Shown here: piece by piece, positions 8,102 to 15,982 of the stretch
Position numbering within the stretch: position 1 is the first letter of the stretch
How the letters are laid out: each line of letters starts with the position of its first letter
NCBI GenBank assembly: GCA_003559475.1
Contig: PWLF01000124.1
Coordinates: forward strand, 1 to 35,590
DNA length: 35,590 nt
Direction of reading: 5' to 3'
Origin: Bacteroidales bacterium
Lineage (GTDB): Bacteria > Bacteroidota > Bacteroidia > Bacteroidales > UBA7960
The notes under the pieces: model-generated
Databases searched by the model: none
Told to the model about the DNA's origin: nothing
What the model saw: the letters and a program-made list of their open reading frames with translations, nothing else
Position numbers and translations under genes: made by a program

Positions 8102-8147
8102 TAAACTTAAGCCACCACCAAATGTTATTTTTAATATTATAGCTCAT
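8082..8147 (-). CDS. trpL: Trp leader peptide with three consecutive Trp codons
   Basis: A 21-codon ORF starts with ATG at 8147 and stops with TAG at 8084-8082. It begins MSYNIKNN, and codons 10-12 are TGG TGG TGG (8120-8112) after Ile9. Tryptophan is otherwise rare in proteins, so three in a row in a tiny ORF directly before a trp terminator fits a ribosome-stalling leader peptide. The stop codon overlaps the second arm of the leader hairpin at 8084-8101, as attenuation requires. As with most genes here, no Shine-Dalgarno is obvious before the ATG. A candidate promoter lies about 90 nt upstream. Confidence 0.85.
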   Translation of the reverse strand: MSYNIKNNIWWWLKFNLKGFR

Positions 8148-8235
8148 TATATAAAAATATGATTTCTTATGTTTTTATTTAATAAAACCCCATACTCTAA
8201 GTCCTTTAAGCATGAATATTTCATTTTTCAGGGTA

Positions 8236-8243
8236 CAAATATA
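8236..8243 (-). promoter_or_regulatory. Candidate trp operon promoter (-7 box)
   Basis: TATATTTG on the minus strand is a perfect match to the Bacteroidota -7 consensus TAnnTTTG. No TTTG is seen at the -33 position. Transcription would start near 8229, about 80 nt before the leader peptide. It lies back to back with the candidate plus-strand box at 8278-8285. Confidence 0.5.
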
Positions 8244-8277
8244 ATACTTTTCTAAAATGAAAATAAAAAATATTTTA

Positions 8278-8285
8278 TAAATTTG
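8278..8285 (+). promoter_or_regulatory. Candidate promoter of the small secreted protein gene (-7 box)
   Basis: TAAATTTG matches the TAnnTTTG consensus and lies 43 nt before the ATG at 8329. There is no clear -33 box. Confidence 0.45.
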
Positions 8286-8328
8286 CATAAGCTTTACTGC
8301 TAACTAAAAATTAATTGAGATAACTACA

Positions 8329-8595
8329 ATGACAAAATATATTATTTCCGCATTGCTGATTTTTTCTTTTTTTATAGAATTAGACAGCCAAAATGCCTTA
8401 AATAACAATGTAGAAGGCTTAAAAAAGCAACTGTTAGAAAAAAGTATTAATGAGCATATCAATACCACTAACCAACCTGTCAGAGATGACTTTTTGTTTC
8501 CTTTTGAAAAGAATCAAGATAGTGATTTTTTTAATTCTTATTTGAACAGAATTACTAATAAAGCATCAAAAACACAAAATTCTAAAAACACATAA
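8329..8595 (+). CDS. Small putative secreted protein of unknown function
   Basis: An 88-residue protein that I do not recognise. Residues 1-20 form a hydrophobic signal-peptide-like segment after MTKY, with plausible cleavage near Ser20-Gln21. The mature part is polar, rich in Asn, Lys and Ser, probably partly helical (around 25-45), and has no cysteine. It has its own candidate promoter and sits between the divergent trp leader and ruvB. The leader-like N-terminus and promoter spacing favour a real gene, but there is no family support. Confidence 0.5.
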   Translation: MTKYIISALLIFSFFIELDSQNALNNNVEGLKKQLLEKSINEHINTTNQPVRDDFLFPFEKNQDSDFFNSYLNRITNKASKTQNSKNT

Positions 8596-8639
8596 GACAC
8601 TTTAAAATCAAAAAAAACGTAATTCTATTTGTTTTTTAG

Positions 8640-8647
8640 TAACTTTG
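8640..8647 (+). promoter_or_regulatory. Candidate ruvB promoter (-7 box)
   Basis: TAACTTTG matches TAnnTTTG, 40 nt before the ruvB start; no TTTG at -33 spacing is seen. Confidence 0.4.
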
Positions 8648-8687
8648 CTAAGATTTGCGATATATTTTTTTGAAATGGCTTTTATAA

Positions 8688-9713
8688 ATGAACGATAATC
8701 TTGATCCAACAGCAAATAATTTAACACCGGAAGAAAAAGAGTTTGAAGTAACTCTTCGTCCGGATAATTTTGGTGATTTTACCGGTCAGAAGCAAGTTGT
8801 AGAAAATCTTAACGTTTTTGTTAAAGCTGCCAATCAGCGAAATGAAGCACTTGACCATGTATTGTTGCACGGACCACCCGGACTTGGGAAAACAACATTA
8901 GCACATATCATAGCTAATGAAATGAATGTTGGAATTAAACTAACCTCCGGGCCTGTTTTGGACAAACCGGGCGACCTGGCAGGGTTGCTAACCAACCTCG
9001 AAGACAACGATGTGCTGTTTATTGATGAAATACATCGCCTCAGTCCCGTAATAGAAGAATATCTTTATTCAGCCATGGAAGACTACCGAATAGATATTAT
9101 GATTGAAAGTGGTCCAAATGCCAGAAGTGTTCAAATCAAACTAAATCCTTTTACTCTTATCGGTGCAACCACAAGGTCAGGATTACTGACTTCCCCTCTT
9201 AGAGCAAGATTTGGAATAACATCCAGGCTAAATTATTACGACTCTAAATTGCTTAAAAAAATTATCTTACGCTCAGCTTCTATTCTTAAGGTTGATATAA
9301 GCAATGATGCAGCAGAAGAAATATCAAGACGCAGCCGTGGAACACCGAGAATTGCAAATGCACTGCTTAGAAGAGTCCGAGACTTTGCTCAGGTCAAAAG
9401 CGATGGAAATATTGATCTTGAAATATCTCTCTACGCTTTAAATGCACTTAACGTTGACAAACACGGATTGGATGAGATGGATAACAAAATTCTTAATACA
9501 ATTATTGAAAAGTTTAAAGGCGGACCGGTAGGACTTAACACCATTGCTACTGCTGTCGGTGAAGATCCGGGCACAATAGAAGAAGTTTATGAACCTTTCC
9601 TCATTCAGGAAGGATATCTGCAAAGAACCCCCAGAGGCAGAGAGGTAACTGAAAATGCCTTTTTGCACCTCGGAAAAATTAAATCATCATCACAAAGATC
9701 AATTTTTGATTAG
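8688..9713 (+). CDS. ruvB: Holliday junction branch-migration DNA helicase RuvB
   Basis: The AAA+ motor of the RuvAB complex, which drives branch migration of Holliday junctions during recombinational repair. The 341-residue length is normal. The Walker A motif GPPGLGKTT is at 62-70, the Walker B DEIH at 113-116, followed by GATTRSGLL (sensor 1 region), the PLRARFG arginine-finger segment and a C-terminal winged helix containing RTPRGREVT. The polar N-terminus up to [12 protein letters not shown] is typical of Bacteroidota homologues. queG follows 50 nt later on the same strand and may be co-transcribed. Confidence 0.97.
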   Translation: MNDNLDPTANNLTPEEKEFEVTLRPDNFGDFTGQKQVVENLNVFVKAANQRNEALDHVLLHGPPGLGKTTLAHIIANEMNVGIKLTSGPVLDKPGDLAGLLTNLEDNDVLFIDEIHRLSPVIEEYLYSAMEDYRIDIMIESGPNARSVQIKLNPFTLIGATTRSGLLTSPLRARFGITSRLNYYDSKLLKKIILRSASILKVDISNDAAEEISRRSRGTPRIANALLRRVRDFAQVKSDGNIDLEISLYALNALNVDKHGLDEMDNKILNTIIEKFKGGPVGLNTIATAVGEDPGTIEEVYEPFLIQEGYLQRTPRGREVTENAFLHLGKIKSSSQRSIFD

Positions 9714-9763
9714 TAATTTTTGACAACTCTCAAAAAGGGATTTTTACATTTTTTAGCTAAACA

Positions 9764-10708
9764 ATGAATAACCTGAAATCAAATAACCTCTCAAACATTT
9801 CTGAAAAAATAAAGAAAACAGCTAAAGATGTTGGGTTTGATTTTTGCGGAATAGCACCGGCTGAGCAACTCCGCGAAAAAAAAAAACATTTTGAAACATG
9901 GCTTGCTAATGATTGTCACGGAAAAATGAGCTACCTCGAAAATAACAAGGAACTTAGGTTTAACCCTTCCCTTTTTTTTGAAAATGCACAATCAATTATC
10001 GTATTGGCAAAGAATTATTTCCCCGAAAAACAACAAAGTCAAAAGAATAAATACAAAGTATCAAAATATGCTTTGGGGAAGGATTACCATATTGTCATTA
10101 AGGAGAAATTACACGAGTTGCTTGACAAAATAAAAAAAGATATTGACCCCGGAATAAACGGCAGGGGGTTTGTTGATTCGGCTCCGATTATGGAAAAAGT
10201 ATGGGCACAAAAAGCAGGACTCGGTATAATCGGGAAAAACGGCTGCCTTATAATACCCGAGAACGGCAGTTTCTTTTTTCTAGCCGAACTTATAATTGAC
10301 AAAAAACTAAACTATGATAAGCCTATTAGCGAGAATTATTGTGAAAATTGCAACAAATGTGTCGAAAATTGTCCCGGGGGAGCTATTAGCGAAGAAGTTT
10401 ATGTGAATGCAAAAAAGTGTATTTCATACTTAACCATCGAACTTAAAGACCATGCTGATACTAAAAATTATAAGAATTGGATTTTTGGTTGCGATACTTG
10501 TCAAGATGTTTGCCCATATAATAAATTTGCTAAACCCGATAAAAAAAATTGGTTTGAGCTAAATAACAGAATAATTGAGCTTAGTGGCAGCCAATGGGAA
10601 GACCTTTCTAAAGAGGATTTTTTAAAATTTATAAAAAAGCAAAAATCCCCGATTGCAAGAATAAAATTTGAAAAATTAAAAAGAAATATTTTTAATGTTA
10701 AAAATTGA
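9764..10708 (+). CDS. queG: Epoxyqueuosine reductase
   Basis: Catalyses the last step of queuosine synthesis, reducing epoxyqueuosine to queuosine in the wobble position of GUN-anticodon tRNAs, using cobalamin and two [4Fe-4S] clusters. The 314-residue protein shows the ferredoxin-like motif CxxCxxCxxxC at Cys193, 196, 199 and 203, then Cys219, and the CDTCQDVCP set at Cys243, 246 and 250. Asp138 in FVDSAP corresponds to the catalytic acid region. It contains no fused HEAT-repeat extension. It follows ruvB by 50 nt and precedes tRNA-Phe, whose GAA anticodon is not a queuosine substrate, so that adjacency is probably coincidental. Confidence 0.94.
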   Translation: MNNLKSNNLSNISEKIKKTAKDVGFDFCGIAPAEQLREKKKHFETWLANDCHGKMSYLENNKELRFNPSLFFENAQSIIVLAKNYFPEKQQSQKNKYKVSKYALGKDYHIVIKEKLHELLDKIKKDIDPGINGRGFVDSAPIMEKVWAQKAGLGIIGKNGCLIIPENGSFFFLAELIIDKKLNYDKPISENYCENCNKCVENCPGGAISEEVYVNAKKCISYLTIELKDHADTKNYKNWIFGCDTCQDVCPYNKFAKPDKKNWFELNNRIIELSGSQWEDLSKEDFLKFIKKQKSPIARIKFEKLKRNIFNVKN

Positions 10709-10833
10709 ACTTTCCAGCAACTGATGCTTTATGTTTACTAAAAAAACTGAAAGTTGGAAAGCTTATAAATATGATATTTGAATGTTGCCCATTAAAAAAA
10801 TATAAAACAATTTTTTAATTTAAAAAGTTTTTG

Positions 10834-10841
10834 TATTTTTG
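10834..10841 (+). promoter_or_regulatory. Candidate tRNA-Phe promoter (-7 box)
   Basis: TATTTTTG fits TAnnTTTG and ends 16 nt before the mature tRNA 5' end, a plausible spacing for a short 5' leader. Confidence 0.5.
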
Positions 10842-10857
10842 TGCACCCAAAACAAAA

Positions 10858-10920
<63 letters not shown>

Positions 10921-10930
<10 letters not shown>

Positions 10931-10954
10931 CTTTAAGCCCTGAAAGATTGAAAA
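10921..10954 (+). repeat. Left attachment-like repeat (tRNA 3' end plus start of terminator)
   Basis: This 34-nt segment matches 13497-13530 without gaps at 30 of 34 positions. The first 11 nt, GGTGGTACCAC (the last 10 nt of tRNA-Phe plus one base), are identical, as are the last 15, CTGAAAGATTGAAAA. Such duplication of a tRNA 3' end is typical of attL/attR of elements integrated by tyrosine recombinases. Confidence 0.7.
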
Positions 10955-10990
10955 CTTTAATTGTAAAGTTCAGACTTTCAGGGCTTTTTA
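10936..10990 (+). terminator. Terminator after tRNA-Phe
   Basis: AGCCCTGAAAG at 10936-10946 and CTTTCAGGGCT at 10975-10985 form a perfect 11-bp stem followed by TTTTTA. It lies six bases after the tRNA. Confidence 0.8.
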
Positions 10991-11191
10991 TTTGCATGCA
11001 ATTAAATAATTTTATTCCATATTTATATTTTTTTATTAATCAAAAATTGATACCCGTCCATATTAGTGTGTCTAATGGAAGTAATTGTTAAAACTATACC
11101 ACTAACATTCATCAAAAGTTTACCACTTATTAACAAAACTTTTTAAAACTAATCACACCAAACAAATATTTTTCTAACTAAAATTATATCA

Positions 11192-11222
11192 AATTTTCGA
11201 CAACAAATCCATTTTGCTGTCG
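11192..11222. promoter_or_regulatory. Operator-like inverted repeat A before abiEi
   Basis: CGACAACAAA at 11198-11207 and TTTGCTGTCG at 11213-11222 form an inverted repeat matching at 9 of 10 positions around 5 nt. The right arm contains the TTTG that fits the -33 box, so a bound repressor would block RNA polymerase. AbiEi antitoxins are known to bind inverted repeats in their own promoters. A related sequence precedes abiEii at 11980-12010. Confidence 0.6.
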
Positions 11223-11241
11223 TAATATAGTTGTATATTTG
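11213..11241 (+). promoter_or_regulatory. Bacteroidota-type promoter of the abiE operon
   Basis: TTTG at 11213-11216, a 17-nt spacer and TATATTTG at 11234-11241 match the phylum's -33/-7 consensus on both sides. Transcription should start near 11248. This places the only canonical-type start codon of the following ORF (TTG at 11231) upstream of the RNA start. Confidence 0.65.
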
Positions 11242-11974
11242 TAAAAAAATTGTTATCGCAAAAGACAAATTACATATCAAAAAATTAAAAGCACACTTTA
11301 AGGGTGAAAAATCCTTTGATACTGCTCAAATATCTGCTTTTTACAGACAATTTGATAGGAATATAAAGCAGACAACTATCAATTGGAGGATTTACCAGTT
11401 GGTGAAAAAAGGTGTGCTTAAAAGAATTAGCAGGGGGAAATTTGCCTTCGGAGAGGGTAGGAGATATATTCCTGAAGTTTCTGCGAAAATGACATCAATT
11501 AATAAAAAACTGAAAGCAAAATTTCCTTACATTAACATTTGTATTTGGAATACTTCAGCTTTGAATGAATTTATGACTCATCAGCCCGGATATTTTTATA
11601 CTTTAGTTGAAGTAGATAGAGAAGCAATTGAACCTGTCTTTTATTATTTGAAAGATTTAAAATATCAAGTTTTTATTAACCCCACACAGGATATTCTTGA
11701 AAAATATATGCCGAAAGATAAAGAAGTAATTATTTTGAAACCATTGATTTCACAAGCTCCACTATTAAATATAAAAGGAGTAAAAACAACTACACTTGAA
11801 AAGATGTTAGTTGATGTGTTTTCAGATAAAATTTTATTTTCAGCACAACAAGGCTCTGAAATGCGTACAATTTTCAAAAATGCCTTTGATAAATATACCG
11901 TTAATAGAAGCTCTATGTTGCGATACTCAGATAGAAGACGCAAAAAGGAACAATTAAAAAAATACCTTTATTAA
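11231..11974 (+). CDS. abiEi: AbiEi-like antitoxin / transcriptional regulator of a type IV toxin-antitoxin pair
   Basis: Probable antitoxin and autorepressor of the abortive-infection system with the next gene. The open frame spans 247 codons. Residues about 14-76 form a winged helix-turn-helix (TAQISAFYRQ, then NWRIYQLVKKGVLKRIS, then GKFAF), as in AbiEi proteins; the rest is the antitoxin-type alpha/beta region of the family often annotated DUF6577 in Bacteroidota. The start is uncertain. A stop codon directly precedes TTG at 11231, which overlaps the -7 box, and no in-frame ATG or GTG occurs before the helix-turn-helix. Initiation at ATT 11249, next to the predicted RNA start, is conceivable. 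abiEii follows after 47 nt. The assignment rests on fold pattern plus partner gene. Confidence 0.72.
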   Translation: MYICKKIVIAKDKLHIKKLKAHFKGEKSFDTAQISAFYRQFDRNIKQTTINWRIYQLVKKGVLKRISRGKFAFGEGRRYIPEVSAKMTSINKKLKAKFPYINICIWNTSALNEFMTHQPGYFYTLVEVDREAIEPVFYYLKDLKYQVFINPTQDILEKYMPKDKEVIILKPLISQAPLLNIKGVKTTTLEKMLVDVFSDKILFSAQQGSEMRTIFKNAFDKYTVNRSSMLRYSDRRRKKEQLKKYLY

Positions 11975-11979
11975 AAACT

Positions 11980-12010
11980 AATTTTCGGCAGCAAATATTA
12001 AATTCTGTCA
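11980..12010. promoter_or_regulatory. Operator-like repeat B between abiEi and abiEii
   Basis: Aligned without gaps to 11192-11222, this segment shares AATTTTCG, CA, CAAAT and CTGTC at the same offsets, with changes mostly in the centre. It sits between the abiEi stop and the abiEii start. It may be a second binding site for the antitoxin, or a relic of duplicated regulatory DNA. Confidence 0.45.
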
Positions 12011-12021
12011 ATTTATAGATT

Positions 12022-13113
12022 ATGATAACCCAAAAAAACCTTACAAAAGAGTGGCTTGAAAAAGTATCCAAGAGCCATAAAAACATCGATAGAAATATAA
12101 ATGCTGATAAAATTCTTATAGAAAAGACAATTAGAGCATTTCTTTTACTGGAGGGGTTGGTAAAACATAACTTTTCGTTTGTTTTTAAAGGCGGCACAGC
12201 ACTAATGTTGCATTTCAATTCAGCAAAACGTTTATCAATTGACATTGATATTATATTACCTCAAGAACCTTCAGATTTAGATAAAATACTTGACAGTGTT
12301 GCCAAAGAGCAAGGTTTTATAAGGAAAGAGCTACAGTATAGGTCAACACAACTAAATATTAAAAAGGAGCATTATAAGTTTTTTTATAATCCTTTACATA
12401 AAACTCAAGAAGATGAAGATTTTATATTGTTGGATATTTTGTTTGAAGATGTGATTTATCATGAATTAATTTCCAAACCAATTAAATCTTCTTTTCTTCC
12501 GGTAGAAAGTGAGTCAATGAATGTTGATATTCCAAGTCATGAAGATTTTATGGGCGATAAACTAACAGCTTTTGCTCCTAATACTACCGGAATTCCATAC
12601 TTTAAAAATGAAGATAGTATGAGTATGGAAATTATAAAGCAATTATTTGATATTGGTAACCTTTTTGATGTTGTAAATAATGTTGAGAAAATTGTAAAAA
12701 CATTCAATCTTTTTGCTGAAACAGAATTAAACTATCGTGAGCATAAAGGTTTGAAGCCTGAAGATGTGTTAGAAGATATATATAAAACATCTCTTTGTAT
12801 AGCAACAAGAGGAAGTGACGGCAAGGGTAATTTTTATGAGCTGCAAACCGGAATACAGCGACTGCAAAACTTTATTTTTTCGGAAAATTATCATATTGAA
12901 AAAGCAATTTTACATGCTTCAAAAGCAGCATACTTAGCCACGGTTATAAAGCATAGGTTCCCTGAAATTGAAAAATACGAAAACCCTGAACAGATAAAAC
13001 ACTGGTCTATTGATCATCCAATAAACACAAAATTAAATAAGCTTAAAAAAACTAATCCTGAAGCATTTTTTTATTGGTACAAAATTTATGAATTAAAACT
13101 GCAAGGTAGTTAG
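12022..13113 (+). CDS. abiEii: AbiEii-family nucleotidyltransferase toxin
   Basis: Toxin half of a type IV abortive-infection pair; relatives inhibit growth by nucleotidyl transfer, and characterised members modify tRNA acceptor ends. The 363-residue protein has the family's KGGTALMLH at 56-64, the DID metal-binding acids at Asp74 and Asp76 (RLSIDIDIILP), LLDILFED around 137-143 with a possible third catalytic Asp, and the HEDFMGDKLTAF block at 173-184. The motifs look intact, so the toxin may be active. It starts 47 nt after abiEi with repeat B in the gap. Its position beside a tRNA gene reflects the island's integration site and does not identify its target. Confidence 0.88.
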   Translation: MITQKNLTKEWLEKVSKSHKNIDRNINADKILIEKTIRAFLLLEGLVKHNFSFVFKGGTALMLHFNSAKRLSIDIDIILPQEPSDLDKILDSVAKEQGFIRKELQYRSTQLNIKKEHYKFFYNPLHKTQEDEDFILLDILFEDVIYHELISKPIKSSFLPVESESMNVDIPSHEDFMGDKLTAFAPNTTGIPYFKNEDSMSMEIIKQLFDIGNLFDVVNNVEKIVKTFNLFAETELNYREHKGLKPEDVLEDIYKTSLCIATRGSDGKGNFYELQTGIQRLQNFIFSENYHIEKAILHASKAAYLATVIKHRFPEIEKYENPEQIKHWSIDHPINTKLNKLKKTNPEAFFYWYKIYELKLQGS

Positions 13114-13496
13114 TATATTTTCTAAAGAATTTGCCAACGTATTACTTATCAATACTAAAACTTTCTACTCTTATTAACAAAACATTGCAAATAATATCTT
13201 ATTTCAGCATTTATAAAGCCCCTTTTTATAAATAAATACTAATTCCTGTAAATAAAAGGTGTTATTAGCATTTATTTTTTGTTTTTTTTTATCTTGTAGA
13301 GATAAATTATGTTTTTTGCAAATATTCGCTCCTATTTTTTTATTTCTTAACCCACATTGCAGCTACCCAGGCGGAAACCCTTTAAAATGAAGATTTTTAT
13401 TTTTTTTGAGTTTAGATTTGTGTACTACAGATTTTCGTTTTACAAATGGATGCGTTTTAAAATTTAAGGCATTGTATATTTTTTTTTAATGGTGTG
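13114..13496. other. AT-rich non-coding flank of the island
   Basis: No ORF, RNA gene or transposon end is recognised here. It contains long T-runs and one GC-richer patch near 13359-13380. It separates abiEii from the right repeat and may be decayed element DNA. Confidence 0.5.
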
Positions 13497-13530
13497 GGTG
13501 GTACCACAAAAAGCTCTGAAAGATTGAAAA
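13497..13530 (+). repeat. Right attachment-like repeat (tRNA-Phe 3' end copy)
   Basis: Second copy of the repeat at 10921-10954: GGTGGTACCAC identical, AAA in place of TTT, then AAGC, one mismatch, and CTGAAAGATTGAAAA identical. No tRNA body precedes it, so it is not a second tRNA gene. Confidence 0.68.
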
Positions 13531-13552
13531 TTATAACTCTTTCAGGGTTTTT
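13512..13552. terminator. Bidirectional terminator at the island's right end
   Basis: AGCTCTGAAAG and CTTTCAGGGTT pair with two G-T wobbles. GTTTTTC follows on the plus strand and GCTTTTTG on the minus strand. It is a diverged copy of the tRNA-Phe terminator and can also end transcription of the TonB receptor gene coming from the right. Confidence 0.6.
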
Positions 13553-13622
13553 CTTTTCAGAAGTTAAAAATTTTTAATTTATATCCCTTCTATCATAATA
13601 TATATTAGCAGATTTTGGAAGT

Positions 13623-15872
13623 TTAAAAGAAATACCTGTAAGACAGGTTAAAGTTTCTTCCTGGCATTGGGATATCCCGGCTTTCTATTCTTGAAAGGTG
13701 ATCTCTATAAACATCATCCATTAAATTTTCAACTCTAAGTATTATCACATGCCTTCCTGCGTAGTCTATTCTGTATCCTGCCTGAGCACCGATTATAGTA
13801 TATCCGTCTGTTTTCATCTCATTTTCGGCTACATTTTTCTTCTTTGCAGCATTTTTTACAGATGCACCTATCCATCCCTGACCATATTCATATTGCAAAC
13901 CGCTTCTTAATCTGAAAGGAGGTATATAAGGCAGATACCCATCAGAATCGCCGGTCACTCTACCATTTACATAATCTAACCCGGCACTCCAAATAAAACC
14001 GTTAAATATTGTCCAGTCAAATGATATTTCCCCACCTGATAAAATTGCTTCATCATCTTGATAATAAAATTTTTCATACCCTGAATCCTCATCAATCTCG
14101 CCTGATGGTACGAACATTATAAAATTATCAAAACTATTAATAAATCCTGCTATCTCAGCATTAAAATTATCAGCTTTCCATCTAAAAAATAAATCTCCTC
14201 CATGTCCAATTTCATCATTAATATTTGGGCAACCAACTTCATATACTCCGGCACCAACATGAGGACCATCCGCATAAAGTTCTTCTGTTACCGGGTTTCT
14301 GTGAGACCTTGCAAATTGAGCTCCAATTTCTATTTGACTAATGGGTCTAATATTAAGTCCAACAGACCCTGAATAATTAAAACTATTGCGAGTACTGTTA
14401 ATATCGGGGAATAATTCGTTAGGCAGAGCCGATATTTTATTAAAGTCAAATCTCACTCCAAACTGTAATCTTAGCATTCCTGAAAGCGGCACTTCCTTAA
14501 AAGTGAATAATCCGGCATTAATTCTATCTTCTCCCGGAGTAAATGCCTCATCGCCGCCGACATCCATAGTATGTCCGCGAAAATTTACACCCAAAGCACC
14601 TCTGTCAAATATACCTATTGCTCTGTGTTGAAGGGTTAAAGTAGAGCTTAAAGAATATTTATCAAATTCAAATTCAATATCTTCATCAATTTCTCCATCA
14701 ATATTTTCAATTTCAACTTCTTGCTGAAAAAAATGAGAGCCGTTTAATCTTAGTTCCGCATTATCAAAGAAGTCATTCAGTTTAAAGTTGAGTCTTCCTT
14801 GTAAAAGTTGTCTATCCGCTCTGATTTCGACTGTTTCATTGGGGTCTTCTATTGCTCCATCTTCCGGCAATTCAAAAACTTGGTTTGCCAGAGATACGGA
14901 AAATCCTCCGCTTACATTTTCATTATTAAAGCCAAACCCTACTGCACCATCATAGTTTTCGAGTGAGGTGCTAGGGATTTCTCCTTCAGGGGTATTAATA
15001 TTTCCTGCTTTTCTATATGAAAATCTTGCTGTTGCTGCCAGAGATTCATATCCGTGAGTATATCTTGCAAACCCTGCTCCCATATTGTTGACAGTAGCTG
15101 CTTGCCCTGATAAAACTCCTGAGCCTCCGAGCGACCAATCAGTTGGAATATCGGTTGTCATAATATTAACCACCCCTCCTAGTGCACTTGATCCATATAA
15201 CAAGCTAGCAGGACCTCTAACCACTTCTACTCTGTTTGCGGCAAGGGGGTCCAGTGATATAGCGTGATCTGCTGCTGTTTCAGAAACATCTCCCATCCTT
15301 TCTCCATCTTGTAAAACTAAAATCCGGTCTCCATCCAGTCCTCTTATTACAGGTCTTGCGGGCATTGAACCCATTGACCTCATGGATATTCCGGGTTCTC
15401 CATCAAGCATCTCACCAAAAGATACTTCACTTCGCCTTTGGAGGTTTTCTCCTATAAAAACCTGATTTGACTGATAACTATATCCGCTACGTACAGGGGA
15501 AGCCGTTAAAACAACTTCATCTAACTGCAGACCAATATATTCAACTTTAACATTAACTTCCTTTGTTTGTTTTTCTTCAATTTCAAAATTCACTTGTTTT
15601 TCTTCATATCCCATACCTTTAACAACAATCGTATGCTCTCCTGTTGGCAGGTTAGTTAACAAAAAATGTCCTGATGCATCTGTTGTTGTGCCTATACGAG
15701 TATCTTTAATCAATACATTTATAAAAGGTATATGATCTCCTGTTTTAGCATCTATAACATGTCCGATAATATTTGCATCCGTTCCTCTAGGTTGCTTGCT
15801 TTCTTTGCTGTTTACTGAGTTAATAAAAACTAACTGGAACACTATAAAAAGTGCTATATAATTTAATTTCAT
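13623..15872 (-). CDS. TonB-dependent outer-membrane receptor, probably for metal uptake
   Basis: A 749-residue outer-membrane transporter energised by TonB. It has a signal peptide (about 1-22), a carboxypeptidase-regulatory-like domain (about 34-112, GHVIDAKTGDHIPF), a TonB-box-like LDEVVLTASP near 117-126, a plug domain up to about 245 (VIRGLDGDRILVLQDG, then RVEVVRGPASLLYGSSALGG) and a beta barrel ending in an aromatic residue (RYFF). It is shorter than SusC-type receptors, and no susD gene accompanies it. The gene immediately upstream, 110 nt away on the same strand, encodes a His-rich small protein. That pairing suggests zinc or another transition metal as substrate, in the style of ZnuD. 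The substrate is inferred, not seen in the barrel. Confidence 0.9.
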   Translation of the reverse strand: MKLNYIALFIVFQLVFINSVNSKESKQPRGTDANIIGHVIDAKTGDHIPFINVLIKDTRIGTTTDASGHFLLTNLPTGEHTIVVKGMGYEEKQVNFEIEEKQTKEVNVKVEYIGLQLDEVVLTASPVRSGYSYQSNQVFIGENLQRRSEVSFGEMLDGEPGISMRSMGSMPARPVIRGLDGDRILVLQDGERMGDVSETAADHAISLDPLAANRVEVVRGPASLLYGSSALGGVVNIMTTDIPTDWSLGGSGVLSGQAATVNNMGAGFARYTHGYESLAATARFSYRKAGNINTPEGEIPSTSLENYDGAVGFGFNNENVSGGFSVSLANQVFELPEDGAIEDPNETVEIRADRQLLQGRLNFKLNDFFDNAELRLNGSHFFQQEVEIENIDGEIDEDIEFEFDKYSLSSTLTLQHRAIGIFDRGALGVNFRGHTMDVGGDEAFTPGEDRINAGLFTFKEVPLSGMLRLQFGVRFDFNKISALPNELFPDINSTRNSFNYSGSVGLNIRPISQIEIGAQFARSHRNPVTEELYADGPHVGAGVYEVGCPNINDEIGHGGDLFFRWKADNFNAEIAGFINSFDNFIMFVPSGEIDEDSGYEKFYYQDDEAILSGGEISFDWTIFNGFIWSAGLDYVNGRVTGDSDGYLPYIPPFRLRSGLQYEYGQGWIGASVKNAAKKKNVAENEMKTDGYTIIGAQAGYRIDYAGRHVIILRVENLMDDVYRDHLSRIESRDIPMPGRNFNLSYRYFF

Positions 15873-15982
15873 ATTTAAATATTTTAATTAATTAAAACAC
15901 ACTTTAACTTACAACATTATTTAAATAATATTATCTATACTTGTTCAAGCTAATTGTATGTAAAATGATATAATTAGATGTG

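Larger units (their letters stand above)
10931..13507 (+). mobile_element. Putative small defence island in the tRNA-Phe attachment site
   Basis: The interval between the two copies of the tRNA 3' end is about 2.58 kb and encodes only the AbiEi/AbiEii pair plus AT-rich non-coding flanks. No integrase, transposase or mobilisation gene is present. It may be the residue of a larger integrated element after deletion, or a non-autonomous island moved by an integrase encoded elsewhere. Boundaries are inferred from the repeats only. Confidence 0.55.

Noticed and set aside
7957-8328. T-box or TRAP-type control of the trp operon
   Set aside because: No series of GAG/UAG triplets and no T-box sequence is present; the Trp-codon leader peptide explains the region better.
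13440-13507. Second, decayed tRNA-Phe gene before the right repeat
   Set aside because: No D-arm or anticodon-arm sequence precedes the GGTGGTACCAC, only AT-rich DNA.
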